Below are positions 1-11,302 of a stretch of DNA of 64,000 bases, piece by piece. The first letter of the stretch is position 1; each line of letters opens with the position of its first letter. Source of the stretch: Plicaturopsis crispa FD-325 SS-3 (taxonomy: Eukaryota; Basidiomycota; Agaricomycetes; Amylocorticiales; Amylocorticiaceae); contig KN832558.1 of assembly GCA_000827205.1 (NCBI GenBank), positions 1,038,901-1,102,900 on the forward strand, given 5' to 3'. The notes below the pieces were generated by a model, which ran no database searches, had not been told where the DNA came from, and saw nothing but the letters and a program-made list of their open reading frames with translations. A program made the translations under genes and the position numbers.

Positions 1-369
1 GCCTTCTGTTTCTCAACGGGGTCCGGGCTGACGCCCACGACGGTGACTTTCGAGTCCTTGAAGTTCACGTTTTCTGCGTTCGTATAGGATATGTTATTTG
101 GGCATGGTAGATCCAGTAGACGTGACTAACCTGCTAGGGCATCGCGGAACTGACATGCCTCTTTAGTGCATCCATACGTTCCTGTAGCGCATATATTTGG
201 GTAAGCAAGCAGATCGTCGCCTCACCGTGGATGTCTCACCGGATTTAGGGTAGAAGAACAGGGCAATCGGGATACCGTTCTGGCCTGGAGTCAATGCGTA
301 GGAGGCACCATTTGAATCGGGTAGAGTGAGAGCTGGGGCAGGCTTTCCGATGAGTGGGTGTGGGGCCAT
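1..369 (-). CDS. Peroxiredoxin, PrxQ/BCP type (3' part beyond the left edge)
   Basis: Thiol peroxidase that reduces hydroperoxides using thioredoxin. The start ATG is at 369-367. Three exons read cleanly: 369-240, 181-131 and 73-1, the last running off the window. The first exon gives an N-terminus beginning MAPHPLIGKPAPALTLPDSN, typical of the AhpC/TSA fold. Across intron 1 the text reads FFYPKSG then TYGCTKEACQFRDAL. This is the PrxQ active site, with peroxidatic Cys and resolving Cys spaced CxxxxC. The third exon (ENVNFKDSKVTVVGVSPDP) continues the family alignment. Donors are GTGAGA and GTTAGT; acceptors are CTACAG and CGCAG. The C-terminal portion, including its last strands, is not in the window. 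Confidence 0.9.
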
Positions 370-862
370 TATTTTATCGCTGAAAGTTGAAAGTTTTGAA
401 GCAACGTGTGTGGAAAGGAAAGAAAAGTGGACCAAGAGCGCATGGGGCCACTCGAAACTTCTTAGCTCGCACAGATGCACGATATGGTCACATTGCATGG
501 ACGGAACTCAGAATCAAGACCAAAATGTGGTACTGTAAACATGTATGGTGAATAAGTGCTATATGACTTGTCATTCAACTTTCACCATTTTCAAGGCTTT
601 ACCACCAGCTGCAGCTTCAGCGCCTCATCTCGCACTCGGCGCTCTGTCCCTTTCCTGTCGTGCTGGCTCGGGCCCATCATAGCCTTCCTAGGCTACATCG
701 ACGTTCTTACGGTACTCTCGATGCTTGCTATCAGTGCCGAGGATGCGGTCGCACCATGTGAACGAGGTAGAGATTGTTCGAGTGTGCCATATGATGGAGG
801 CCGTCGTGCTCGGTGCGAGACCAGAACAGTGCGATGTGTTGCAGAGACCAGGGAAAGTATGG
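370..862. other. Intergenic, no gene seen
   Basis: Lies between the 5' end of the peroxiredoxin gene and the 3' end of the linker-histone-domain gene, both minus strand. It should hold the peroxiredoxin promoter and the other gene's 3' UTR. Short ORFs on both strands show no recognisable domain. Confidence 0.6.
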
Positions 863-2768
863 TCAAGTCCGTACCGACTCGTAGTTCATCGGCACCTCAA
901 CCGCTTCCATGTCGGCATCTTCGTCCTCATCATCCTCTTCCTCGCCCTCCTCGGACTGGTCATCGTCGTTCCCAAGATTGCCGCCCAACTCCGGCCCGGG
1001 AATGTTGGATAAATCAAGACCCGTCACGTCCTCCTGGGCAATCTCAGCCAGCTGCGCCGCCAGTAGCGCAAGCTGTGCCTGCAACGCAGCGCGCTCATCT
1101 CCCGTGAGCTCCCCTCTTCCAGATGTCGCCGTTGTGGTCCCTGCTGTGGATGACGAAGCCGTGGAAAGATCGAAGCCTGCACCAGCTATCATAGGCGGTG
1201 GAAGACCTGTACGGGGATCGGGGGCGGTAGTGTCGCTTGGACCCGTAGGAGGAGGCCGCTGCTCGTCTTGCGATATTTGCAAAAGCGAACCAAAGTTGAT
1301 CGCCTTGAGAATGTTCTGTGCAGCCTCCCAAGCATCGCTTCCGACGCCAGTGTCCTCGTCGTTGGCAGCAGACTCCGTACCAGCGTCCGTAAGCGGGTCT
1401 GTGGTAGTCGCGGATTGCTTGGCCTGATATCCGGTCGGATAGCCGTAAGGGAATGCGGGGTCATGGGGGCGATTGGGAGTTGCACGTGCTGGCTCTGCGC
1501 TAACAGGAGGTGGCGGCGGCGGAGGTTTTGGTACCTCTGCTGCGGCCGGCGTTCCATTCTGGCGGGTATGGACGAGCGGTGCACGCGTGAAGGGTGACGG
1601 GGGCAGCGGTCCTTGTCCACCGTGACTGGGGCCACCTGTTTGAGTGACGGTTTGCGGTCGTCGAGTTGTCCGCCGTGAGGTCTGTCCTCGAAAGGTAAAT
1701 TTAGGCCTACACAGAATTTGGGAGGCAACTCACACTACCTCCTTCCCATGCAGCATTGAGTCTGTACTTCCCTCCGTCGCTCTTTTCTAGCCTTCCCCTC
1801 TTAAAAGCTTTCTGTAGTGCTTGGCTTGCGGATGGTCGGAAATTGGTCTGCAGTGGATACCGTTCTGCCATCCAGGTAAACAGGTTCTTTGGCGCTGATC
1901 CTTCTGGATCTTGAAAGTCCATGAGAGCCTCGACAATCATCTCTTCGTAGCTAGGTAGATCCTCTATTGGGGTTTGCTGGGAGGGATCAGACGGCTGCGG
2001 CTGTATTGGAGGCTGAGGAGGATGCACATGGGGCTGTACTGGTGCAGAGGAAGAGCTTGCGTGCGGTTGTTGATGCGGAGGAGGCACGGACGAACGCTGT
2101 GCATGCTGGTACGAGAGTTGCTGGGTCGTCGGAGGTGGCTGAGGATGTGGATGTGGATGATGAGGCGGTTGGGGATGCATGCCATGGGGCGGATATGGAT
2201 ATGGCACTGGTGCATGCGGGTAATGAGGGTAACCTGGTGGCGGCGGTGGGTAATACGGCGAATGTGGATATGCTGTCTGCACAAATCCGTACGGTTGGTG
2301 CGGATATGGTGGTTGCGGGGGAGGCTGGTGTTTCACTGGCGCAACTAATGGTGCAGGGGCATGCATAGATACTGGAGCTTGCGGCGGCGGATCCGAAGTC
2401 GATGTTGGCCGAGCCCCAGACTCGTCGGCAGGTTTCGCAGACGCTACATTACTTGACGCAGGCTGCGATTGATCCACGAGTGCACCCATCGGTGGGGGTT
2501 GATCATCTCGGAGCGGTCTTTCGAAGGGCTCTTCTCGAGGCGGCGTATGCGAGCTGCTTTGCGATTGCAGCGCCGCAATAGCGGCATTCAAGTCGAGGGG
2601 CCACGTCGTGTGCTTGACATGGATAGGCACATATGCGTCAAATGTCAGGCATAGATCGATGATTTGCGGTGGTGGAAGGAGGTTTAGGTAGGTGCGCTTG
2701 AGCGCGATCAAGCGTGCAGTCTCCGCATCTGCAATGCCGCCGGCTCCGGTCAGATTTTTCAGGGCCAT
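863..2768 (-). CDS. Linker histone H1/H5-domain protein with long His/Pro/Gln-rich region
   Basis: Probable chromatin or DNA-binding protein. The chosen start is the ATG at 2768-2766 (MALKNLTGAGG). An upstream in-frame extension to 3344 is 5' leader with no family likeness. Two exons, 2768-1734 and 1681-863, joined over a 52-bp intron (donor GTGAGT), give about 617 residues. Order: a conserved N-terminal segment of about 75 residues, a long low-complexity stretch of PPP, PHPHP and QP repeats, a winged-helix H15 domain ending exon 1 (SYEEMIVEALMDFQDPEG ... KYRLNAAW), then a Pro-rich and acidic tail with a GDDDQSEEGEEEDDEDEDAD-type run. Canonical fungal H1 is about 200 residues with a Lys-rich tail, so this is not ordinary H1. 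Domain confidence is high; the exact role is unknown. Confidence 0.8.
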
Positions 2769-3397
2769 TACATTCTGCACGAAACACACGAACCGGGGAC
2801 TGAGACTGGATGGGAAATTTGAGCATGAGGATAGAACGGTGGAGGAGGTAGAGATACGTTCGCCATCCAGGATCTTGACGCCGTCCTCCGCTGCTGCACA
2901 GTTTTTCGTAACAGAGTTCGAATTCAAACTCCGCGGGCTCCCTCGGGCCTCTAGGCTCTCGCCGTCATGGACCCATTGTAGGACGTCGAAACTGACTTGC
3001 ATGCGCATTGCGCAATAAAATTGAGATTGACTCGAGAAAGGGTATGGAATATGACAACGGGGCCACGGCCAACGTAAATACAGGTTACATATTTGCACAA
3101 TGTTGAGAAGTTTAGCTCTATGCATGGAGAGTTCGTGACGATCGTCCCACCAGCAGAAATAAACCCAAAAGAAATAAAGCGAAAAGCAAATGGCAGGAGA
3201 AGAGCAAATGACGGGTGTGAAGCAGGGTAATGGAAACGATGGGGAGTGAAGGGGACTTGCGAGGGGGGGGAGAGCAGAGACACTGAGCCTGCGACCAGCG
3301 CCAAAGGAATGAACGGGGTCGGCATATGGCAAAACGAACCTCACAAAAAAGAGGTCTCAACGACGTGGGCGGGCAGAGGCGATGGGCATGGGCGGCC
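2769..3397. other. Intergenic: promoter of the linker-histone gene and 3' region of the lipase gene
   Basis: Both neighbours are on the minus strand. An open frame runs through most of it on the minus strand in phase with the downstream gene, but the translation is hydrophobic and Ser/Pro-rich without a domain. I read it as 5' leader. No RNA gene or repeat seen. Confidence 0.5.
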
Positions 3398-4678
3398 TCA
3401 GAAGCAGAAGGGCGTGCCAATGAAGATACCGTCGTACGGACCGAGGTGGTCAATTACATTGCCATCGAAGACATTGGGCACCGTCTTGATCTGACAGTCA
3501 TCGTCCGTTGCATCATCGTTGCCTGCAGCAGAACGTTACTGTCTCAGTTCCTCTAATTGCGAAACCATCATGCAGTTTACTCACCGGGGCAGGCAACAGC
3601 CTGACCAGACCCGAGGATGTGCGTCTCTCCTTGGGGATGTTCATACCCAAGGAAACGTCCAGGCAGGATGGGGACCAGGTCCTTCATGTTATTCACCCGT
3701 GTGAAATTTGAGGCCTAAGGAGAAAGGCAGTACGATGATTAGTATCGGTCATAATATTCTACCGATATAACATGAAACCCGATATTCACTTGCTGGTCAA
3801 AAAATGTCACGAAATCGGGGTTGCCCACGCGCGGCAGACCGTATGTTACTCCTGAGAGGGAGATGTCGGAAGGCAGGTTCAGTTTAAGAAACAGGTGATC
3901 TAGTTCCGCCAGTGCGCCTCCTAGGGAGTGCCCAATCTACCAGGCCGTTTGAGAATCGATAAGAGTCCCCACAGAGACAATGGCTTAGGCTCACAAGAGT
4001 AACGGATTTGGCGCCCGTACTAGCCAGTAGGCTCTTGACTTCCGCCAGAATCACGTCGGCAGTCTTCTCATGCTCCTCGAGGAATCCCTGGTGACCTTGT
4101 ACTCCGCTGGGAAGCCCGGGGAACAGTGTCGAGTTGAAATCGGACAGTTCAGCAGTGAGATCCGTTAGGTCCGATTGCCTGGGAAGAACAGCGTGTCACA
4201 ACCAACATCCACTAAACTGGCACCATACATCATACTCACAATTTCAAGGGATCAGTGCCTTGGTGCGCAACGACAATGGAGTCCTGGTCCGGCCAGTGCC
4301 CAACATAGACTGGAACACATAATGTAAGAAAATAGCTAAGGCATACAAAAGACACACACATACACAATTGTACAGCATCGCCATCACCGCCCGTAAGGGT
4401 CACGTTAAATCCAGGAGTGGCATCGCAGGCCTCTGTCTTCCGCGCTCAGTGCCAGAGAAAAGATGGACAAAGGCATACGTACCACCGCACTTCCAGCCTT
4501 GTAATTTGTCCGATGAGCAATACGCAGCTCTCGCAAACTGTGTATACGGCGCGAAGGCTGACAGCTGTGACGAAGAGAGTGTCGAGACCGTGTCTTGGCG
4601 GCGTATGAAGGAGGATGGCGCAGCGTTTACAACTCCAGCCACTAGGGCGGAGAGTATCCAGAAAGCGGACGGGCTCAT
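3398..4678 (-). CDS. Secreted fungal lipase, class 3
   Basis: Extracellular triacylglycerol lipase or feruloyl-esterase-like enzyme. The start ATG is 4678-4676 (MSPSAFWILSALVAGVVNAA), a clear signal peptide. A TTG nine bases upstream is not a credible start. The stop is at 3400-3398. Several short introns split the gene. Exon text gives PVYVGHWPDQDSIVVAHQGT and FPGLPSGVQGHQGFLEEHEK, then the nucleophile elbow GHSLGGALAEL near 3935. These are followed by GVTYGLPRVGNPDFV, which should carry the catalytic Asp, and a C-terminus with NVFDGNVIDHLGPYDG, which should carry the His, ending in FCF. This order matches the Rhizomucor-type alpha/beta hydrolase. Splicing was read by eye, so single exon borders may be off. 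Confidence 0.9.
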
Positions 4679-4783
4679 GTCGGGCAACCAAAGGAGGGAT
4701 CGGCGGCCGCGAGAGAAAAGAGTGTGGGGAGCCCGACGGCGTGCGCTAGGACAAGGGAAACGGAGAGAGCGCGCTGGACTTGA

Positions 4784-4791
4784 TTTATATA
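4784..4791 (-). promoter_or_regulatory. TATA box of the lipase gene
   Basis: On the minus strand this reads TATATAAA, about 105 bp upstream of the lipase ATG, a usual spacing in basidiomycetes. Seen directly; the function is inferred from position. Confidence 0.6.
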
Positions 4792-6234
4792 CAAGAGCCC
4801 GACCTCATCAATTCCGCCACGGCAACCCGTTGCGATTACTCTCCCAGAGCAACTTGATCTACCCTAGGGCCGTAGCCAGCGGCCGTGCACCTGCGAAGAC
4901 ACCCAAGAGATCAAGATGTCGTGCCCGATCATCGTGATTCAGCTCGCAGCTCGTGCTTACATGGTCATGCAGGGCAAGCCGTCTGGTGGGTAGATGAGAT
5001 ATTATTGATAGCGCGAAACGAGTGCGGGGTGTTCATGTGGGGAGATAACTGGGTCGTCCAAGATAGGCCAAGATGACAGCGCTTCAGCGCGGAAAGTGCT
5101 CCAGAAATATAAGGAACACCGGGGAGACCTTCTGTGGTTCTTGAAAGGCTTGCCAAGAATTTACACGGCGCTGGAGACCACTGGTAGTCATGCACGCCTT
5201 TCGGTTCGAGCTCAGTGTACTACAGCGGCCCTGTGCCACCGTGACTGCGATCCTCCGATCGCCCTTGGACAATGTAATGGTCGGTAGCCGATGACTGTTG
5301 AGATGAGCTATTGGCCATGTGCATGATAAGTAACTGAGTATTGATTTTCCCTGACAGGTGATCTATCAAAGCGGTAATGTCCAGGAACTCACCATGCCTG
5401 AGGGTGATTTTGAACACAGCATCATGCTACCATCGTAGACGTCGCCCAGGTAAGTATTGATTATTGATGGTATGGTAAGTGTGTACATCCCAAGGTGAGA
5501 CTAACCGTCTCGTCACCCGTGTAAACGCTTTTGTGCAGTCCCCTCCGAGAAAGAGAGATGCTAGAATCGAGCGCAACAGTTTTATCGGGGACAGCGGCCA
5601 TATGTAGACGCAGACAAAATAAATTTTGACGGAGGCAGGCAGGCCGCAGCTTCAAAATCAAACCATTCGATCCACGTGGCATCCTATTTCCGATCCTATT
5701 TCCGCTCAACAGGCTTTCTTTCTACTGAACGCTCCCACCAAGTGCTTATATTCCCCAGCATCTACTTTATGTGCCCTCCACGACTAGATAGTATTCGTTG
5801 TCTGGCAGCGAACTTCGCACCTCAAACGCCAAGCTCAAGCACCACCCAATGGTCTCAGTCGTCCGGTCTGTTCTCTGCCATTAATCATCCAGCAACCTGA
5901 GCGTTTCAAAGCGCGACGATATCGGGTATCGTTAGTAAACTCTTGCCTGCCAAATAGGCTGAAATCAAGTATGTGTGGGCATCTACCTAAATTTCTGGCG
6001 CTCATTGGTGGCTTATTCAGGCCGACGCAACTCCTTTGCTGTTGCATAACCCCCTACGGTACCGACTCGGACTGCGCAAAACCATCCCCTCCATCTTGTG
6101 CTTACTATGCTGAATGCGTGGGCTGCCGGCCGTACATACGCGTCGTGAGCAGCGATGTAAACCAGACGCCGCAGAACGTGCACCGGCCGGATCGAATTCA
6201 CATTCCTAGGCTGCGGGGTGAATGCATTCCAGTT
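4792..6234. other. Long divergent intergenic region, no gene recognised
   Basis: Separates the lipase (minus) from the aryl-alcohol dehydrogenase (plus). ORFs of up to 83 codons occur on both strands but none shows a domain, plausible intron borders or a convincing start context. Expected to carry the regulatory regions of both genes. Confidence 0.5.
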
Positions 6235-6251
6235 TATAAAACATATATAAA
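6235..6251 (+). promoter_or_regulatory. Twin TATA boxes of the first aryl-alcohol dehydrogenase gene
   Basis: TATAAA at 6235-6240 and TATATAAA at 6244-6251, 66-80 bp before the ATG at 6317. Two overlapping candidates suggest a TATA-driven, probably inducible promoter. Confidence 0.6.
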
Positions 6252-6316
6252 CCTCTGTTTCCAACGCAAATACAAACCATCTTATTCTTCCTTCTCCCCA
6301 TCCACAGCACTAAACG

Positions 6317-7691
6317 ATGTCGTTCATGGCCCCTCCCCCCCTGCCCAAGACCAAGCTGGGATATCACAGACAGCTTTCGTCGCTCGCCGGCGTTCACGTC
6401 TCTCCACTGGTCCTTGGCGCCATGAGCATCGGTGACCAATGGGACAAGTATGGCTTGGGAGCAATGGATAAGACATCGTCGTTTAAGCTGCTCGATGCAT
6501 TCTATGACGCCGGCGGGAACTTTATCGACACTTCAAGCAATTAGTAAGGACTGTTACACAGGGTGTGCATCACACAGAATCTGACATTTACCCATCACAG
6601 CCAAGACGAGACCTCTGAAAAATTCATCGGTGAATGGGCCGAGGAACGCGGTATACGCGACCAGCTCGTCATCGCGACAAAGGTGCGCCGTTCATCTATT
6701 TCTCCGTCAATTTCTGCTGACTGCGTCCGTATAGTATTCGACGAATTGGAAAACGGCGACAACAGCATCGCGCAAAAGACCTCGTATAACGGTAACTCTG
6801 CAAAGTCGCTCCACATCAGCATCGAGGCCTCGCTGAAGAAACTGCGGACGTCTTACATTGACATCTTCTACTTGCATTGGTGGGACTTCACCACCAGCAT
6901 CGAAGAGGTTATGAACAATCTGCACCATCTCGTCGCCGCAGGCAAAGTCTTGTACCTCGGTGTATCTGACACGCCAGCATGGGTCGTCTCGCAGGCGAAC
7001 CAGTATGCGCGAGACCACGGAAAAAACACCCTTCGTTATCTACCAAGGCTCCTGGAACGTCATGGCTCGCTCGTTTGAACGTGATATAATTCCCATGGCC
7101 CGTTCACAGGGTACGTGACAATGTATTCTTGTAAGACGAAGCTCTGTCTGATATATGACCGTAGGAATGGCCCTCGCCCCGTGGAATGTCCTAGCGTCTG
7201 GGAAGCTACGTACCAACGCTGAGGAGGACAAGCGCAGGCAGACTGGCGAGAACGGTCGCACATTGGGCGGCCGCTCATGGGAGCGCTCAGAGGACGAGAA
7301 GAAGATGTCACATGCGCTGGAGAAAGTCGCGGAAGAGGTCGGTGCGAAGCATATCACCGCAGTTGCAATCGCGTATGTGATGCAGAAGACGCCGTTCGTC
7401 TTCCCCATCATCGGTGGACGCAAGGTAGAACATCTCCTGGCGAATATCGAGGCTCTGAGCGTCAAGCTCACGCCCGAGCATATGACTTACCTCGAGAGCA
7501 TCATTCCCTTTGACCCTGGATTCCCAACGACCATGATCGTGAGTACCGCTGCTGGGTTATGATATTGGTTGAGCAGCCATAGCTGAATCCACGTTTCGCA
7601 GGGTGATGGTACGGAGTACAACTTCCTCTTCAAGAGCGCAGGACACTTCCAGGTCAGGCCCCAACTGCCAGCGTTGCGTCCCGTGGAATGA
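6317..7691 (+). pseudogene. Aryl-alcohol dehydrogenase (aldo-keto reductase) with two single-base frame errors
   Basis: NADPH-dependent reductase of the AAD/AKR9 group, which interconverts aromatic aldehydes and alcohols in lignin degraders. Exons: 6317-6543, 6601-6682, 6735-7110, 7165 to about 7535, then a last exon ending at 7691. The AKR tetrad is readable: Asp in FIDT, Tyr at the exon 1/2 junction, Lys in VIATK, and His in FYLHWWD. The end GDGTEYNFLFKSAGHF is typical. Compared with the intact paralog at 8057-9520, exon 3 lacks one A in the A-run at 6750-6753, after YSTNWK. It also has one A too many in the run near 7021-7026, before TPFVIYQG. Between these points the text stays homologous in a shifted frame. 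It is either a young pseudogene or carries homopolymer assembly errors; I cannot tell which. Promoter and splice sites look intact. Confidence 0.75.
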
Positions 7692-8056
7692 AACTCGACT
7701 GCACGGGGGATACAGGGAGCGTACGTTGAATATGATAAAAGCAGAGCAGTAATTACAAGGCCATTGCATGTGTATCACGAACTCGTTTGACTTTCGCAAC
7801 GCTTCTACATGCCGTCTTTGAATCTCGTCCGGACTGAAATACGGCGCGCAGTGGGCTCACAAATCTCCACCTCCCAGTCTCTGACGGTTAAGTACATGCA
7901 TACTCGAAAAAATACATGATTTTAGATTCTCCTACTTACATACATGACAATGTAACATATTTCCTGCATGCTTTACGATATGATTGCGTATTCTTAAAGT
8001 TTTTTTAGGACGGCTAGGCTCAGATATACCTCGCACCTCCGCGCAGGACCGTTAGC
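7692..8056. other. Convergent intergenic spacer
   Basis: Lies between the 3' ends of the two tail-to-tail aryl-alcohol dehydrogenase genes. AT-rich in its second half (7900-8010), fitting 3' UTR and polyadenylation signals. No gene seen. Confidence 0.5.
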
Positions 8057-9520
8057 CTACGCTGCGGATGGGCGGATGGGTTGTACCCTCTCAGGATGTT
8101 GGAAGTGCCCTCCGCCTTGGTAAAGGAAGGAATAGTTCGTTCCGTCACCCTGCGCGAATCATGAGCATGCAAACATCTCAAGAAAGAGTCCCGCAATTAC
8201 GCACAATCAACCACATTGGGAAGCCGATGTCGAAGGGGATGATGCTTTCAAGGTACGCAATGTGCTCGGGCTTGAGCACTATGTCAAGCGCCTCCATGTT
8301 CGCGGTGAAATGCTCCACCTTGCGCCCACCGACGACGGGGAACACGTACGGCGCTTTCTGCATCACGTAGGCAATTGCCACTGTGGAATATGTGAGATGC
8401 AATGCGTTGAGGAGGGAGTGAAAGCTGACCAGCCGTGATGTGCTTAGCATCGACTTCCTTCGCAACCTTTTCAAGGGCTTGCGACATCTTCTTTTCGTCT
8501 TCTGTGCGTTCCCAAGGTGCACCGCCCAGCATACGGCCCTTCTCGCCCGACTCTCGACGCCTCTCCTCTTCTGCATCTGTGCGTAATTTGCCTGATGCAA
8601 GAACGTTCCACGGTGCAAGTGCCATTCCTGAAAAGGTGTTAATAGAGTGAATCAACCGCTAGCAGCGAACATTTACCCTCAGCACGTGCCATGGGTATGA
8701 TATCGCGCTCAAAGGAGCGCGCCATGACGTTCCACGCGCCCTGGTAAATCACGAAAGGCGATTTCCCGTGGTCGCGTGCGTATTGGTTTGCTTTCGAGAC
8801 GACCCATGCGGGGCTATCCGAAATGCCCTGTAACAATTGTGAGTGATGTATCTCGGAAGAGGGTTCTTGCCATGACCTACAAGATAGAGGACTTTGCCGG
8901 TGACGACGAGGTTATGGAGGCTGTTCATGACCTCCTCGACGCTGGTCATCCAGTCCCAATAGTGGACATACAGAATGTCGATATAAGACGTGCGAAGCTT
9001 CTTTAGCGATGCCTCTACACTGAGATGGAGCGACTTCGCGTGGTTTCCTGAGTACAAGGACTTTTGAACGACGCCATCGTCTCCCATCTTGAAGTTCGTA
9101 GAATACTAGTCATAAACTCTTAGTAACAACGTCTCAATAGTGCCTTTCAAGGGGCGCGTACCTTGGTAGCAATGACAAGCTGGTCACGGATTCCACGCTG
9201 TTCCGCCCATTCTCCGACGAATTGTTCCGTGGTTTCGTCGTGGCTAATATGTCTCGTAAGTTTGCGGGTTTCGTTGCAGAGAGGATTACATACTAGTTGT
9301 TGGCGGTATCGATGAAATTACCACCCAGGTCGTAGAAAGCATCCATGAGTTTGAACGATGATTCCTTGTCCATAGCGCCAAACCCATACTGTTCCCACTT
9401 GTCCCCAATAGTCATGGTGCCTAAAACAAGCGGCGAGACATGGATGCCAGCGCTAGTTGCGAGGGGTCGGTGAATACCGAGCTTTGATTTGAGTGGCGGT
9501 GGGGGGTTGAAGAAAGACAT
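8057..9520 (-). CDS. Aryl-alcohol dehydrogenase-type aldo-keto reductase (intact paralog)
   Basis: Same enzyme family as the gene at 6317-7691, in opposite orientation. The ATG at 9520-9518 gives [20 protein letters not shown]; the stop is at 8059-8057. The tetrad is present: Asp in FIDTANNY, Tyr at the exon junction, Lys in VIATK, His in LYVHYWDW. Every exon stays in frame: the segment [13 protein letters not shown] and the segment [14 protein letters not shown] are where the paralog is broken. It has one intron the paralog lacks, between KVLYL and GISDSPAW (donor GTAGGT). The C-terminus ends [20 protein letters not shown] then PIRPSAA. One donor (GTCAGC, before VAIAYVMQ) is weak. Likely a cytosolic reductase of aromatic aldehydes. 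Confidence 0.88.
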
Positions 9521-11302
9521 GGCTGCAGAGATATGGGGGTGCGTTTGTGCGGAAAAGCTCTCGGCAGACCGCACTTTATCTCTGAGCGCGAACTGCAACA
9601 CGGGGTAAACGGCGGCATCGATTCATTAACTTCGATACCTAAACGTGCCGCCATGAAAACGCTCGCGGTACATCCTAGATCAAGCCACCATCCGCCACGG
9701 GGCGCTTGTCCTTAGCGCTTGCTCGCTAAAGTATCGCTGCCGGTGGATTATTCAGTCTCATGGTACAATCGAAATTAAAAAGGCTCACAGTAACACAGCT
9801 GCATGGAAGACGGTAGCATGGTCCGCACACGTTGTCGAGCGATGGCCGCGTCCCGCACGCACATTCAACCGAAGATAATCGATGAGTTTATGCATGATAG
9901 TGAGCTATAATATGTCATAGAACTTTGGAAAGCTTCCTTTGGACCTGACATGCTTGCCAGCGTGCTCAAAGCGACTGCCGTAAAACGAGCGTTCAACTGC
10001 AACACAGCAGCGGGTATGGATAATTATAAGTAAAGCAGTATAAGTGTTCCGCGCGAGTTCGTGGTAGAGTCAGGTGGAAGAGTTCACGGCATCATCATTT
10101 CCGATGGCGTTCAGTAGACCGGAGTCGGATGTCGGATTCAACAACGCCTCCTACGGCTTCCTACGGGCAGTCTGTTCAACTCTCTTGAACTAGTGGAGGC
10201 CAGTGGCCACTTTGAAATTCAATCAAGAGCGCTCATACCTACCTACTGACTCGTACTCATTCTGGTGTACATCTCCTGCGCTCTCCGACGATTCGCCATC
10301 AATGCTGAGGCGAAAGAAGCGAAAGGTACCAATCTCATTCTATGCATGCCTTTCGAATTTCTGATATGTATGTACTGTGCCACAAGCGCGTTTGGCGGCA
10401 TTGTGGGTTGCGTAAATCAACCGCCGCCATGTTATCTATCGCAGAGAGGACTTGAGATTTCGGAGTGTGGACTCCTCTCAAAGATGAATTGCGCCGCGAC
10501 AACTCGCAGACATCCAGGCCTTGAATTGTAAGTGGCCGTTTTCATACATCGCTGCAATAGATTGAACATATCGACTGGAGACGTCCCGGCGGGGTAAATG
10601 ATACTGCTCCTTTTGTTAGCGCCTCCATTACGCCACGCCTCGGAGCACTCACCGGTATGTCGTTGATCTTCAAGCTCTATCAGGATGCGCAGGACGTGGG
10701 GTTTACTACGTATCAGGTCTGCTCCGAGAATATATCCCGTGCGAGACGGAGAAGCTGGGTAGGGGTGCATGTGCTGTGCATGCTGACCTCTGCGTAGGCG
10801 GACACTGCAGATGTGCGTGGAGCAGTTCATGACGCCGCAGAAGCCTCTGGAGTCTCGCGCAAAGCGGCCTGATCCTGCGTTGTGTGGTTTGGACGCCACG
10901 AAGGAGACGCTCGAACGAGTTCATGCGCTCAATGGCTCCATTCGGTACGAGCTATCGCTGTGTGAATAAGGGCATTGCTACACACACCCTTTTCCCAACA
11001 TTTCGAGGCCCAGTGGAGTAGATCTACCCCGACATCGAGCAGCACAGGCGCACGCTAGATCAAATCTCGTCCAGTATCACATCAAGTTGTGGCCTTTTTA
11101 CGTGGTTTTCCTCGTTGACATACATAACTGATCTCTGTGAGTGATTTGTTCTACCTATACCCCGCAGATTAAAATGCTCACCCTTATCAACGAATCAATC
11201 GCACAAAGCCTCGTTCTTGCATACCATTTACATCCACATACACGTTGTAGAACATGATCGTGATAACGTTGCCGCCGGATGCCCCTTCGCTATTCATAGA
11301 GC
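9521..11302. other. Gene-poor region; possible unrecognised fragment on the plus strand near 10.6-10.97 kb
   Basis: Carries the promoters of the aryl-alcohol dehydrogenase (minus) and the 3' side of the epoxide hydrolase. On the plus strand at about 10814-10969 a frame reads MCVEQFMTPQKPLESRAK through ALCGLDATKETLERVHALNG and stops after ELSLCE. It looks protein-like and is preceded by possible splice signals, but I cannot name a family or build a full gene. It may be an eroded gene end. The rest shows nothing. Confidence 0.3.

Noticed and set aside
1967-2368. ORFs on both strands opposite the His/Pro-rich region
   Set aside because: Shadow frames of a repetitive coding region; composition mirrors the repeats and there is no domain.
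3018-3344. N-terminal extension of the linker-histone gene to 3344
   Set aside because: The extension is hydrophobic and Cys-rich without family likeness; MALKNLTGAGG starts the conserved part.
4679-4687. Lipase start three codons upstream
   Set aside because: It would use TTG; the ATG at 4678 begins a clean signal peptide.
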